Positions 10,034 through 25,000 of a stretch of 64,000 nt of DNA are shown here, in pieces. A model generated the notes under the pieces. The model did no database searches. It saw only the letters and a list, made by a program, of their open reading frames with translations, and was not told the DNA's origin. How positions within the stretch are numbered: the first letter of the stretch is position 1; every line of letters starts with the position of its first letter. Source of the DNA: Megalobrama amblycephala (lineage: Eukaryota; Chordata; Actinopteri; Cypriniformes; Xenocyprididae); assembly GCF_018812025.1 (NCBI RefSeq), contig NC_063049.1, forward strand, positions 15,953,734-16,017,733. The letters run 5' to 3'. The position numbers and the translations under genes were made by a program.

Positions 10034-13000
10034 AGAAGTCAGCAATATGCATTGTGAAATAGAATGGAATAAATATTCAATAAGACATTAACAAAATACA
10101 TTTCTAACAATTATTTCATTGTTGTACTATGAAAAACAAGTAAATGTGAGAAAGCCATGTTTTTTGAGTCTATCTTTTTTGTCTAGACTGTGGGAAACAA
10201 CAGACAACATTGGCTTCTCTTTTATTGTGTTGTATGCTTGTGTGCACCCCGCTACGGTTAACACAAGCTTCTGTAAACTTATTCTTAACCATCTGGACTT
10301 TTGTTTTCCATTTGTTAAAGGCGTTTTGCCACTCATCTGAGACATCAGTATCACTTCTGAATGAGTTCCAGTCAGGACACTTTTTACCTAAGACAAATTA
10401 TGCATGTAATGCTTTTTCCTGCATGTAGATGCAGTAATCTGAGAGAGCCAAACTGGACATGTGTTTTTATTGGGGGTGTGGCTGGGGGCCGGGCTCCAGT
10501 GTGAAGCACATTCAGAGCAAGGATTCGGAAATCACAGGTGTCTGGGTGATAAGACCATAAGGTGGAATGATGACTGATTGTTACAACGATGAGATAAATT
10601 CACAAAGCTGTTTCATCTGGTGATTTTGTCATATTTCTGAATGGATATACAGGCATATCTGCATGATGAATGAACTGCACTTGATACTGCAGATATTTGT
10701 AGGAATATATCTGTATGAAGAATAACTGTTTACTGATTTCAAAGTACAGCAATCAAATACCCCAGAATACCAAAACATGCTTTACAACTGTATTTCAATG
10801 GAATTTGTTGATGGATTATCACATTACTATAAGCATTAGTTTGATTTAAACTGGTATGTTGCATAGCTAGATATTGAATAAGCTATATAATAAACATTTC
10901 CATATTTTCCATACACAACTCTCTGCATACTAAATTACAATTGGTCAACTGATTTGACCAACTGACTTTTTTCTTTTTTTTCATATTAAAACTTTATGGC
11001 ATGGTTTCACAGATAGGGCTTAAATAAGCCAAGATTAGGTCAAAAATGACTGGCCTACAAAGCTTATACAGTAAATCATTTGTTACACTATTTTATCACC
11101 AAATATTGGATTCAATCTATTTGTCAACTTGTTTTCTTTAAATTAGGACAGGTTTTGTATTTATTTTTGAAACTGATTGATTGCAGGCCTCATTGATCTG
11201 AGCTTATATTGGTAAAAAATGACCACCCATTGAAAATAAATGGGGGAGTACAAATTCAGAGAAACAATTAGTGTTCAGGAGCGTGTTCATCATGTTCATG
11301 TTCACATATATACAGTGCACAGCATAAATGAGTACACCCCCTCTGAAACTTCTAAAAGTTTCAAATACTACTCAAATACTTAGAAGAAATGTTAGGGTTC
11401 TTTAGAGATATAATGTTCCAGCAAGTTTGCTTAATCAATTACCAAAGAAGCATGTCAAAATTCTTCAGGAAAATAAGATTTTCTTATCAAGGTGATAAAA
11501 TGTTGTGTAGCAAAAATGAGTACAACCTCCTAAAAGTTACTAAATAAAACAAAATAAAAATTTTCTGGTGTAAGTTTAAAGGCAATGTTTGATCAACAGG
11601 TAAGCATGTTGAACCAAAACGAGAAGTAATTTCTTAACAATTAAAAGTGTTATATAGCCCACTGAATCATTCTCAGACTTAATGCTGACAACAATGGAAG
11701 CACTTGGGAGAGAACTGTCAGGAGACTTATTTCTTAGAACAAAAAAAGGGCCAAATCATTGTTTTAAGTGTGAAAATATAGCAAAAGTAACACAGAAATT
11801 CAAAAACAATGGACATGTGACAAGGCCCCTGAAATAATCAAGCCTTCATTTTAAGCTTTCATTTAGTGATGAGGTTTTTTTTTTTTTTTTTTGCTAGACA
11901 AAGAGCAGGAGAAATACCAAGCGAGTGTCTCAGAGCCAGCAAAAGCTATGAAAAGAGTGACTGTTTATCTCACAGAGTAAGATACAGCCTGCAGAAATGA
12001 CATGCATGGTTGTTGTTCTCACTGGAACTACCTACTGTAGCCAAAGCACAATAAAGTCAGTTAGCCATTTCCAAAGCCCATATTTACAAAATATAGATTC
12101 TGGGAATCAATACTCTGATCTCATGATACCAAATCAATCATTGTGGATCTAACAGCATTCAAAATGTTATGGTGTTGCTAGAGGAGGAGTACAGTGAGAA
12201 GTGCCTGGTTCCCACAGTAAAGTTCAGTGGTAGTAAAGCTCTTATATAGGGATGTATGAGTGCTGAAGGTGTGAAGGAGTTGTGCTTTATCAATTCTGTC
12301 ATGAATTCCCACACCACTGTGTAATTTAATGCACAAACTTGAAACAGAAGATGTTACCCTTTCCAATGAGGATATGCATTTTCCAAAGATGAAAATCCTT
12401 CTGTGGACATGTATTGCACTCAATCCTAACACTTTTGAGCGCCTGTGGGGGATTCTGTAGAGACGAGTTGAGCAACACTCCACATTAAAGATCAGGGCAT
12501 TTAAGGAGCTCATCATCCAGGAGTTAAACAGGACAGATGTGACAATTTGTCATGAACTTGTACTCTCAGAGCAGTGTGATAGGGTTTTCAACACAGCACG
12601 AGGGTTAAAACAGCTCAAACATGCATTTTGGTGTGGGACTAGGCTTAAGCCTTGTCTGTGAAACCGGGTGTAAAATTGTTAAACTTTTTGACTGATCATT
12701 GTCCTTAGCAATAGATTCCTTACATAGCTGTGCTAGTTTCATATCTCTTAGATTACTGTACATCGTCTTCTGTATCTCAAACTGTAAAGCATGACACAAG
12801 CAACACTGCAGTCATGGGTTTGATTCCCATGGATTGAATGGACTGATAAGACGTGAACTCTAAATGTTTTTTTTTTTTTTTTTTTTTTTTTGTATTAACA
12901 CATATGTATTAAATTCATAAATGTGAATATCAACCAAGTATCACCACTCTTTGTTGGGGTCCTGATCACTCTGGCAGGGTTTCTTTTGCTATCATACAAT

Positions 13001-16000
13001 ATCACCTTATTATGTGAGCTGTTCTGAACTGTGTATTTTTGTTCTCTGGCATGAATATACATTGAAAATGTGTGAATCTGTAATCTCTCAGCACTTCCTA
13101 GTTCAACAGCCATCAAATGGCACCCACAGCTGCCTCTCTGTGTCACCTCAGCCTTGAATTGCAATTGATGCCATTTGTGAGTGGTATAATAGTCAGGCTT
13201 GTGAACGCTGTTTAAACAACTACAACAACAATAACGCTGAGAACAATAATATTTTGCTCTGCATTGTGTGTGACAATTGCCAAAAGGTGTAACCATTTGT
13301 TGTTGTTGGCTTGTTTTTGGAGGCAGGGTTCCCATGCTCATAATATTTAAATACAGTTGTGCTCAAAAGTTTACATACCCCTTGCAGAATCTGTGAAAAT
13401 GTGAATAATTTTGACAAAATAAGAGGGATCATACAAAATGCTTGTTATTTTTTATTAAGTACTGTCCTGAATAAGATATTTTACATAAAAGATGTTTACA
13501 TATAGTCCACAAGACATAAAAAAAAATCTGATTTTATAAACATGACCCCATTCAAAAGTTACATACCCCTGATTCTTAATACTGTGTCGTTACCTGGGTG
13601 ATCCACAGCTGTTTATTTTTTTTTTTTTTTTATTTTTTTTTTTGTGATGGTTGTACATGTGTCCCTTGTTTGTCCTGAGCAATTAAACTGCCAACTGTTC
13701 TTCAGAAAAATCCTTCAGTTCCTGCAAATTCTTCAGTTTTCCAGCAACTTTTGCATATTTGAACCATTTCTAGTACCAGTGACTGTATGATTCTCAGATC
13801 CATCTTTTCACATGGAGGACAACTGAGGAACTCAGACACAACTATTAAAAAAGGTTCAAACATTCACTGATGCTCCAGAAGGAAACACGATGAACATTAA
13901 GAGCTGGGGGGTGAAAACTTTTGAACAGGATGAAGATGTCCAAATTTTTCTTATTTTGTTTAAATATCTTTTTTTTTTTTCATTTAGTACTGCCCTTCGG
14001 AAGCAACAGAAGATACTTGCATGTTTCCTGGAAGATAAATTAAGTACAATTTACCTTGATCTTTACCTAGAAAAGTTTTCACCCCCAGTTCTTAATGCAT
14101 CGTGTTTCCTTCTGGAGCATCAGTGAATGTTTGAACCTTTTTTAATATTTGTATTTGAGTCCCAAAATTGTCCTAAGTGTGAAAAGATGGATCTCAAAAT
14201 CATTCAGTCACTGCTGGAAAGGGTTCAAATATACAGAAGATGTTGGAAAGGAGCTGGAGGATTTTTCTGAAGAACAATGGGCAGTTTAACTGCTCAGAAC
14301 AAACAAGGGACTAGTGAACAACCATCACAAAACAAAACAAACAAACAGCCGTGGATCATCCAGGTAACCACACACAATATTATTAATCAAGGGTAAACTT
14401 TTGAACAGGGTCATTTTTTTTAAATTCAGCATTTTTTATGTAAACATCTTCCATGTAAAATATCTTCTTCAGGATAGTACTTAATAAAAATAGCATGTAT
14501 GATCCCTCTTATTTTGTTAAAGTTATTCACATTTTCAGAGATTCTGCAAGGGCTATGTAAACTTTTAAGCACAACTGTATATCATGCAAAATTCTACTGA
14601 AAATGTATTATTTTCTAGTTACTTTTTCTAGTTACAGTACATTCAATTGGGTTAATTGGAGTGCAGTCACTAAAAAAAATATTTTAAATATACTTATCCA
14701 TCACGAACAATTGGAAAAGTCATGGGAACCCTGTAAAGCGACGGCATCCTGAGCTCAATCAATTTAAAAAATTTTTAGGTGAAGTGGATGGAAAAGAACT
14801 TTTGTGTATTGCAAAATCCACCCTAAATCCTTGCAGCATTCGTGGTACAGTATGTGTGGTTCACCATAAATTGTTGTTTTTCCTCTTGGGAGTCTAAATA
14901 TTTGTTAAAAAGAAGAAGTTCATGAGGACTAAAGATGTGTGTTTGGAATGGTTTCCTTAGGCTTATTCTTGCAAATACAAAGGGTGAAGAATATCCCTAA
15001 CAAACAAATGTTTGTTTATATTATTGATGTGTGTCTGTCTGTTTCAGTGGCAGAAACAGTCTACATTGGCAGTTTATTTACTTAGAAAATCTTCTTCCTC
15101 ATCTATATTTGTACATTAATGGAAGGCTGGTGATCCGGATGCGTTTCAGTTTAATACTATGTTTTTCCAAGCTTGTTTATCAATTGTGATTCTCATAAGG
15201 TCAGCGTGGTCTCACGTGTATCCAGTTCATATCAGATTAGTGGTGACTGCCCCAGCACACTTCCTGGAGTTAACTCACTTCATTAGGATGGCATTACAGA
15301 TTAGATTCTCCACTTAAATTCATTGCAGAAACAGCCAAAGTAAATGAAGGTGAACTCGGTAAACTTAACTGATAATAGTGCAATCTCTGAGCGGACTCAG
15401 TCATGCCAAAACAAAAGGGTGCACCCAACACACCCTGAAATATGAATCAGAGGACCTATTTACACTTTATTTGATCAGTTTAGTCGCTTCATTGGTCTTG
15501 ATCAGTGAGACAGCTGTTTAATTGGGTATTACATTTACACTTGGCCACATAAATGCATCTGATGATATAAATCTCATCTACTGTAATATTCAGGTATAGT
15601 GGATTTCACTCAGGATGAGGTTTAAAATGCCCATATTAAGATGGTGACGTAGGACTGCACGCAACTTTCCAGTTCCGGCTGGATTTCATCCTCCGCACAT
15701 AAGCTTAATAAAGCCTGAACCTCATCGTCAGTTCATCGGTCGTATTTTTTAAACTCCATTGTTGATTCGAATAGCAAACAACTCTTACTGCACACACCGC
15801 AACAGATTTAAAAAAACGATGGTTGAAATCAAAATGCTGCGTGAACTCAACCAATCAGCATGTTCAGTGCCCAAGTCCCACCCCCAAAAGTTCCGGAACT
15901 TTGAAAAAGTACTACCTCCTGAGCAGGTACTTTCTGAGGGGGAATTTTTTACCCGGGAACTTCATGTAGACTCTGGTTCCTGCGGTCAAAACACACCAAG

Positions 16001-19000
16001 TACCACCCCAAAGTTCCTAGTTCCTGGGGAAAGTTCCTGTGGTGGAAACACGGCTTTACAAGTTCATAATTTTATTTTTGAGGTCTGCTAGAATACATTT
16101 ACGTGATTTAAAGATGAGGAAAACATTTTTTTCTTATAGTGTACATTGCTGCAGCACCTCTTTTTACCCTCTCCCTGAAATGCTCTATTTAGTTCATGTC
16201 TCTGCCCAGTTGTGATTGGTCTACCACTTAAACCGCATGTTGATATAACGATTAACCATAATCCATAATAATTACCATAGATATAATATTGTTTACAGCT
16301 GCTCATGAAGCCTTGGGAGCTGAAACATTCCCAAGGCTTCATGAGCAGCTGTAAACAATATTATATCTATTATAACTATGGGGTCGTTATTTGAAGTCAA
16401 TGCACTAACACCCAAAGTATACTTTCCTCGTCAACTCCAGCTCGTAGACAGTTTGCTGGATCTAATTTTCGTCATCAGTACAGGTCCACAAACACAACAG
16501 AACATGTGCGAATGATTTGAGCACTCAAAAACAAAAATCCATTTAGGAAGTGCTAACTCATTGAATGCATACACCTGTGCTCACAGTCAGTATACTTTGA
16601 AAGTCTTGTGTGCTCAACTGTACATAGACAGAGCAGAACATGGAAAATGATGTATATTCGGGCCTTAAATAAAACGTAAATTTTGGTGTCTTTATATACA
16701 CATGCTCTCTTTATGCACTTTATGTAGTTAATACACCACAGTTTGTGTGCTGTAATCCATCTTATCACACCCTCTGATAGTGAAAGAAATTCCTCAAGTG
16801 ACTTATGTGCTGTGCGTATCTCTCGCCTGCTCTGCCCCTTGAGACTGGCAAGTTTCATGTGGGTGGGTTGTCTGTATAATTCTTGGAAACCACACATGTG
16901 GTGATGGGTGTGAGAGAGAGTGTGTGGGGAGACGGAGGATGGATGAGGTCCAATTGGAGGGAAAAACACGACGGACCTCACTAGGCTTACACACTGTTCC
17001 GCCTACACCAGATCGTACTGTTCCAGCATCTCCCGAGAGAGGGTGGATGGAATGCCAGTGCAGAGGAAGCAACAGTTGCAACTGTTTATCTTCCTGAATC
17101 ACTGTTCCTTTCCCCTTATCCTGGACATTTCTTTCTCATTTTCTGAGTTTTATTTGTTTTCATCTCTCCAGAAAATAGCACAAAGTCTCATAAAGCACTT
17201 ACATATGCTCCCTTTTTCAGCCAAGAAGCCCCAATAAATGCATGTTTATAGGGTACTCAGTATTTGATATACACGTAAATTCTCTACAAATTATTTGCTG
17301 GACTGTCAACAAAATGTTTCTAGAATGTTTTTAGAATTGTGCCTAAAGACAGGGTTCCCACATCATGATTTTTTTATTTATTTATTTATTTTTTTTTATT
17401 GTGATTTATAAGCCTGGAAGCTTGTAATAAATATTGTGGTCAAGAATTAAGAAATCATTCCCACAACTTTCCCAAGTTTTATCCCTTGTTCCCGTGTTTA
17501 AAGGATTAGTTCACTTTAAAATTCACTTTCTTCTTTCTAATCAACACAATCGGAGTTCTATTAATAAATATCCTGATGCATCCAAGCTTTATAATGGCAG
17601 TGAAAGGGGCCAACGAGTTTGAAACTCAAGAAAATGCCTTCATCCACATCCATCCATCATAAACGTATTCCACGCGGCTCCAGGGGGGGTTAATAAAGGC
17701 CTTCTGAAGTGAAGCGATGCATTTGTGCAAGAAAAAATATCCACATTTAACAAGTTGTAAAGTCAAATATCTAGCTTCCATCAGACCACCTTCCGTATTC
17801 AACTTACGAAGAAAGCATAGGACGTAGCGTAAGCGTTTTGAACTGCGAGAGGCGTTGCACTTTCTTCGTAAGTCTGGCGGAAATTAGATATTTTACTTTA
17901 TAACTTGTTAAATATGGATATTTTTCTGACACAAACACATTGTTTCACTTCAGAAGGACTTTATTAACCCCCCCGGAGCCGTGTGGAGTACATTTATGAT
18001 GGATAGATGATAGATGAGCTTTAAACTCGTTGGCCCATTCACTGCCATTATAAATCTTGGACAAGTCAGGATATTAATATAACTCCGACTGTATTCATCA
18101 GAAAGAAGAAGGAAGGATGGCTTGAGGGTAAGTAAATCTTGGGGTAATTTTCATTTTAAAGTGAACTAATCTTTTAAGGGTACATTTACACGACAACAAT
18201 GTACAAAAAATATGGAAACGTACATTTTTCCTTTCCTTTTTTCACGTACAGACAAAAACATTATCAAAACAATCAGGGAAACAATCTTGTTATCTTAACC
18301 TCAATTCACTGACAATTTAGGAATTGCCCTGAAATTACAAACACAGTTCAGGACGACTGATAATTATTTGCATCATCTTAAGTATTTTTCTCTTTGACTC
18401 AAAGCCCTAAGCTAAACTGAACAACCCTGACCCTTCCAGAGGACCATTGCTTAAGTTCACAGGGCCAAGGACAGAATTATCCCTGATGGACCCCCTTTGC
18501 CCGAGACCTTTTTTTATAGGGCCTGGGACAACCTTCATCTGATGACAGCCTTGCCTTTCTAGTTCATGAACTATTGCTTGGTGACCACCCTGCTTTACTT
18601 TACTACAAACCACAGAGTTGGACAGGTGAAAGCAGTTTGTGATTATGATAATAATGGTTTTCGAATAGTTGAGTATAACATCATCTCAGTAATGTGTTGT
18701 TTGAAGGAAAAAAAACACTTTATGACCATTATTTTATGACAGTGAATTATAAAGTGAAATGTTATACTGATGCAATCTGACCGCACACACACACACACAC
18801 ATTTGTAAAAGGCTGTTAAACGGGCTGTGAGTGTATTATTTTCTGGGTGGTCTGGGGAAACACAGTTCTTATGCCCTTAACCTATTGATCTGCTGCTTAC
18901 AGTGTAGCAAATTTTGTCATTATATCAAGTATTTAGATTATCTCTGTGGTTTATTTACTAATACTGCACTGAGAGGAAGTATATACATATACAGTACAAA

Positions 19001-22000
19001 TATGTAATAGCTTCATGAAAGTGCTGATTGATGGAAAAAAAAACACTGATTAACTGGCCCATGGTCAGAACAAGACAAGGGCAATGGTTTTCCTGTAGCT
19101 TAAACAGTTAAGTTTGGCACTAGCAACACCAAGGTCATGGGTTCAATTCCCAAGAAATGTGTGAGCTGGTTATAATCACGGCATTGCTTGTATTTACAAG
19201 ATGGGTAAATACTACCGGGTGTTTGGAACATACCTTTTTGGTGACATCTGAAACCTTTCACTGAATCTTTGAACTTAGTTTCTTTGTTCCCTCTTGCTGT
19301 AGTAAATCCTGTCTTTGTCACACTGTCTAAGGTATTGATTATTTCATACTGAGACAAGGGGGGACAGCCATGACACACAGGGAGTCCCAGATCCCAGGCT
19401 TTCTCTGCAGGAATGTGGGCTATAGCCTGGGCAATACCCATAGCGGATTATTTGGTCTCGGTAACTGGGACTCAGCCAGCCCTACTGGCCCATAATGCAT
19501 GAGACAGCCATCTGGCCCTGTCAATCAAAGTAGGATGGAAGATGACTCAGAGAAGATGCATGTGTTAATATTATTATAAATAGGGGCATTGGGCATTATT
19601 AGTAGTCATATTTTTTAGAAGGGACACCAGTAGCAGTGAGGACTCAGTTGGTGCCCTATAGGCACAGTAAGACATGATCAGACACACACAAAAGCTGTAG
19701 GGGAGGTGGTTTCAAACAAACAGCCAAATTAATAAATAAATAATTTATATTTTGGTATGTGAAACATGTATTACAATCCATAATGTTGCACTACCAAAAA
19801 CAAATGGGTACTGTAGAAACTTTCAAGAGAAAATCATGAATAAATCTCATATTTTGTCTGACATGGTGGCCTTTTTTGAAGGATTGGTCCTTCTGTTTCT
19901 CACCATGTCTCCTAATCATCAAAATTGGTAGGAGTTTGTGTTGTTCTCTGTGGTTTGTTTATGCAGCTGACTTTGTGGATATCAAAACATTCAGTAAAAA
20001 GTTTGGACTGGTCAGGACACTCTTTACTCCAGGTCATAAAGCATAGAAAAATACAGTTTATTACATTTGTCATTAAGGAGGACACATTATAGGCCTTTTC
20101 AGCATATGTCCAGACTCTCTAACACATTGACTGGCCATTCAATACATTTTACATGCCCATTTTCACTATTGGTCTCAGATTTTAGATCCTTCCAGAGGAC
20201 CATTACTTAAGTTCACAGGGCCAAGGACAGAATTATCCCTGATGGGCCCCCTTTGCCCGAGACCTTTTTTTTTATAGGGCCTGGGACAACCTTCCTCTGA
20301 CGATGGCCTTGCCATTTCTAATTCATGAACTATTGCTTGGTGACCACCCTGCTTTACTAGAAAGAGGCAAATGGGGCAACCACAGAGTTGGACAGGTGAA
20401 AGCAGTTTGTGATTATGATAATAATGGTTTTCGAACACATTGACTGGCCATTCAATACATTTTACATGCCCATTTTCACTATTGGTCTCAGATTTTAGAC
20501 TCTTTTAACTTTTAAGATTAAAATACTATTTAATTAGAAAATGTTTGCAGTGACCTACTGCCAGATAAGCTATTGGTGGGTATTTGTATTACAACCCGAA
20601 TTCCAGAAAAGTTGGGGCGTTTTTTTTTTTAAATTTGAATAAAATGAAAACTAAAAGATGTTCAAATCATATGAGCCAATATTTTATTCACAATAGAACA
20701 TAGATAACATAACAAATGTTTAAAGAGAGAAGTGTTATGTACAAAATGAACTCATTTCAAATTTGTTAAAATGGGGTATGTTTACCATGGTGTAGCATTT
20801 ACTCTTCTTTTCAAAACAGTTTGAAGACATCTGGGCATCAAGATTATGAGTTTCTGGTGTTTTGGTGTTGGAATTTGTTCCCACTCTTGCCTGATATAGG
20901 TTTCCAAATGTTCTCTATAGGTCAAAGATCTGGACTGCAGGCAGCAATTCAGCACCCGGACACTTCTATGACAAAGTTATTCTGTTGTAATATCTGCATT
21001 GTATTTGCATTGTCCTGCTGAAATACACAAGGCCTTCCCTGAAATAGATGTTGTCTGGAAACCTTTATATACTTTTCAGCATTCATAGTGCCTTAAAACA
21101 TGCAAGCTGCCCATGCAGTATGCACTTGTGCACCCCCATACCATCAGAGATACTGGCTTTTGAACTGAACGCTGATAACACGCTGGAAGGTCTCCCTGCC
21201 CAGAGGACACGGCATCCGTGATTTCCAACAAGAATGTCAAATTTGGACTCGTCTGACCATAGAACTTTTTTCCACTTTGAAACAGTCCATTTTAAATGAG
21301 CTTTGGCCCACAGGACACGACGGTGCTTCTGGACCATGTTCACATATGGCTTCCTTTTGTGTGATATAGCTTTAGTTGGCATCTGCAGATGGCACGGCGG
21401 ATTGTGTTTACCGACAGTGGTTTCTGGAAGTATTCCTGGGCCCATTTAGTAATGTAATTGACACAATCATGCCGATGAGTGATGCAGTGTCATCTGAGGG
21501 CCCGAAGACCACAAGCATCCAATAAAGGTCTACTGCCTTTTCCCTTATGCACAGAGTTTTCCCCAGGTTCTCTGAATCTTTTGATGATGTTATGCACTGT
21601 ATGAGATGATGAGATTTGCAAAGCCTTTGCGATTTGACATTGAGGAACATTGTTTTTAAAGTATTCCACTATCTTTTTACACAGCTGCCCATCTTTACTT
21701 CTGATAGACTCTGCCTCTCTAAGACATCCCTTTTATAGTTTTATAGCTAATCATGTTACAGACCTGATATCAATTAACTTAATTAGTTGCTAGATGTTCT
21801 CCCAGCTGAATCTTTTCAAAATTCCTTGCTTTTTCAGCCATTTGTTGCCCCTGTGCCAACTTCTTTGAGACCTGTAGCAGGCATTCAATTTGAAATGAGC
21901 TCATTTAGTGGATAAAAGTGTAAAATTTCTCAGTTTAAACATTTGTTGTGTTATCTATGTCCTATTGTGAATAAAATATTGGCTCATGTGATTTAAAAGT

Positions 22001-25000
22001 CTTTTAGTTTTCATTTTATTTAAATTTAAAAAACGTCCCAACTTTTATGGAATTCGGGTTGTAATTGGTTGCACTAGTTTCTCTGGTTTGCAACCTGATG
22101 TTTTTTGCTGTGACATAAAACATGCACTTTCTTGTAGGTATGCATAAGCACAGACTGTTGTTGGAGAACCATGATTTAGATGCCAGCATGCTATTTTGGC
22201 CTTTCACAGTGCCACGTGAACCAGATTAGCCCAAAATTCATGCCAGCTCTGCCACAGGAGTGTTTGCAGAGAGCATCACACAAGGAGACGTCTGTGGACT
22301 TTATTAGGAAGAATGTCATGTTGTCATCACTGTTAAAGATCAGATGAACAAGCTGCAGGCAGTAAGAGCCACTGAAGACTCACATTGAGTTTATGACTAA
22401 AATAATTCCAAATTCATGTGATTCCAAATAACAGAGAGACACAGAAGTTTCTGAAAAATCTCTAACCTCGCCTTGATTTATCCAAAGAGCATTTATAAGT
22501 AGGCCTCACAGGCTTCTGTGCAATTTTTTGGAGAACAGATAACTATTGTTAGTGACAGCCTCTCTGTCCAGTGCTCTGAATGCAGTGTTTCAGATGCTGT
22601 TTGATCCCTCTATTGTTCAATGGACCAGTAGGGGCGAAATCATGCACATTTCACATGGGGGTCCGTACTGCATGCACATGAACCCAAGACCTGTGGGTGT
22701 CATTTTCTGGGTTTTAAAGCAGTAATCCTTTTGTACATTGTCATGTTTCTGTGCGTGGGATTTCAAATGGGATTTTAATTGATGTGACATCATTCATAAT
22801 CTGCGCTAAAATCACTGCTGACATAGCATGATTCAAGGAAGAGAGAGCAACAGATATGGACGGTACAAAACGATAATCATCAGGAAAGATAAACAGAAGT
22901 AGTCTCTTCTCTTTCCGGGTATATACTTTCCCTGATGGATCTAGTCTTGATTGTTGTATAATTGGTCGCTCCACCCCTTGTTTTGCAGCATGGAGAGTTT
23001 GTTTACAGGGTTGATGGTTTCGCACGTGCAACTTGAGCACATGATCCATGTGGCGAGACCATCATTTTCTCATGAACACTAGTTCTGAACTAGATTTTTA
23101 CATTGTGAGTTGGCTTTTTATTGGCCCAGGTCAAAAGAGCCCACGAACCAAGTTGCTATGACATTTTGGATTCTAGGTATGTTTTCTCAATGCACGGATT
23201 TGGGCTCATTTTATCAGGTGAACACATAATTTTTATTGCTTAGAAAGTGAAACATCAAACATCTGTTTGACTAGCTTCACATTTTGAGGTATCATTTGCA
23301 GCAAAGAAAAGGGAAAGATACTTATTTTCTTGCATTTTTTCTTACTTCTTGAATATATGATAATTATTACTGTATGCAATAATTATTATCAGTAAAATAT
23401 TTAAGTTATAGGCCACTTTATTAGGTACACCTTGCTAGTACAGAGTTGGTTGTTCTGGAACAAAAATGTATGGGAATATACTGCAAAATATAATGCGATA
23501 TATTACATAATACATTTCCATATATAGGCAACTAGTGCTTATATTTTTTAATATATTGCAGTATATACATTGACCATGTATGGCTATATATTGATACAGA
23601 TAAAATGTTTAGAAATGAAGACAGAAATAGCATTACATGTAATATTCATAAAGTTTTATCCTTTATTGTGTACATATATTGCACATACTGGTGACTGTGG
23701 AGGCCATTTCAGTATAGTGAACTCAAGAAATCAGTTTGAAATGATTTGAGCTTTGGCGTTTTATCCTGCTGGAAGTAGCTATCAGAAGATGGATACACTG
23801 TGTTCATAAAGGGATGGACATGGTCAGCAACAATACTAAGGGAGGCTGTGGTATTTAAACAATGTTCAATACTAAAGGGCCAAAAATGTGCCAAGAAAAT
23901 ATTCCTCACACCATTACATCACCATCAGCCTAAACCATTGATACAAGGCAAGATGGATCCATGCTTTCATGTTGGTTACACCAAATTCTGACCCTACCAT
24001 CTGAATGTCGCAACAGAAATCAAGGCTCATCAGACCAGGCAACATTTTTCCAATCTTTTATTGTCCAATTTTGGTTGAGCCTGTGCGATTTGTAGACTCA
24101 GTTTCCTGTTCTTAGCTGATAGGAGTGGCACCCGGTGTGGTCTTCATCTGCTGTAGCCCATCTGCTTCAAGGATTGATTTGTTGTGCATTCAGAGATGCT
24201 CTTCTGCATACCGGTTGTAACAAGTGGAGTTACTGTTGCTTTTCTATCAGCTCGAACAAGTCTGGCCATTCTCCTCTGACCTCTGGCATTAACAAGGCAT
24301 TTTCACCCACAGAACTGCCGCTCACTGGATATTTTCTCTTTTCTAGACCATTCTCTGTAAACCTTAGAGATGGTTGAGTGTGAGAACCCCAGCAGATCAG
24401 CAGTTTCTGTCTGGCACCAACAACCATGCCATGTTAAAAGTCATTTAAATCACCTTTAAATCACCCAGTTTGAACTTCAGCAGATCATCTTGACAATGGC
24501 TTCGTCTGAAAGCTTAAAAATGTTGACTTCGTAGGATGCATTCCAAGGTAGGGAGGTATCAAGGCACATCCGAATCCAGTGTTAGTTTCACTTCCTGTCT
24601 CCTGAGATGCCTTCATCTGATCGATTTTTGAAGGCAGCATAGATGTATCATTCGCTTCCAATGATATCCCACAATTTTGTGCTTTCCATTCTGTGACAGC
24701 TGAGCTAAAAAATAAAGATGACATCTGAACGTTTCAGTTGGTGGTTAGTTTGTATGTAAATGTACCTTTTTGACCAACAGTTTCCACTTCTGATGTCATT
24801 TCTAGTAAGAAATTACTATTGCAATTAAATATTTGCTTAGTTATCGCTAAAGCTCTCTTTGTTTTTCTTTAAATCATTCAAGCATTATGCTGCCTCAGAA
24901 GTCTGTCTAAACTCAGTTTCATGAGGTACATTTGTGCACAAACACTGCCTAAAAAGTAATTGCCAGATAAGGCAGCGAGGGAAATTTTCAGACAGAGCCC

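Noticed and set aside
21083..24427. Minus-strand open frames as possible genes
   Set aside because: They carry Tc1 transposase motifs (WSDES, YFQQD) and lie within elements with TA or inverted ends. They are broken transposon relics.
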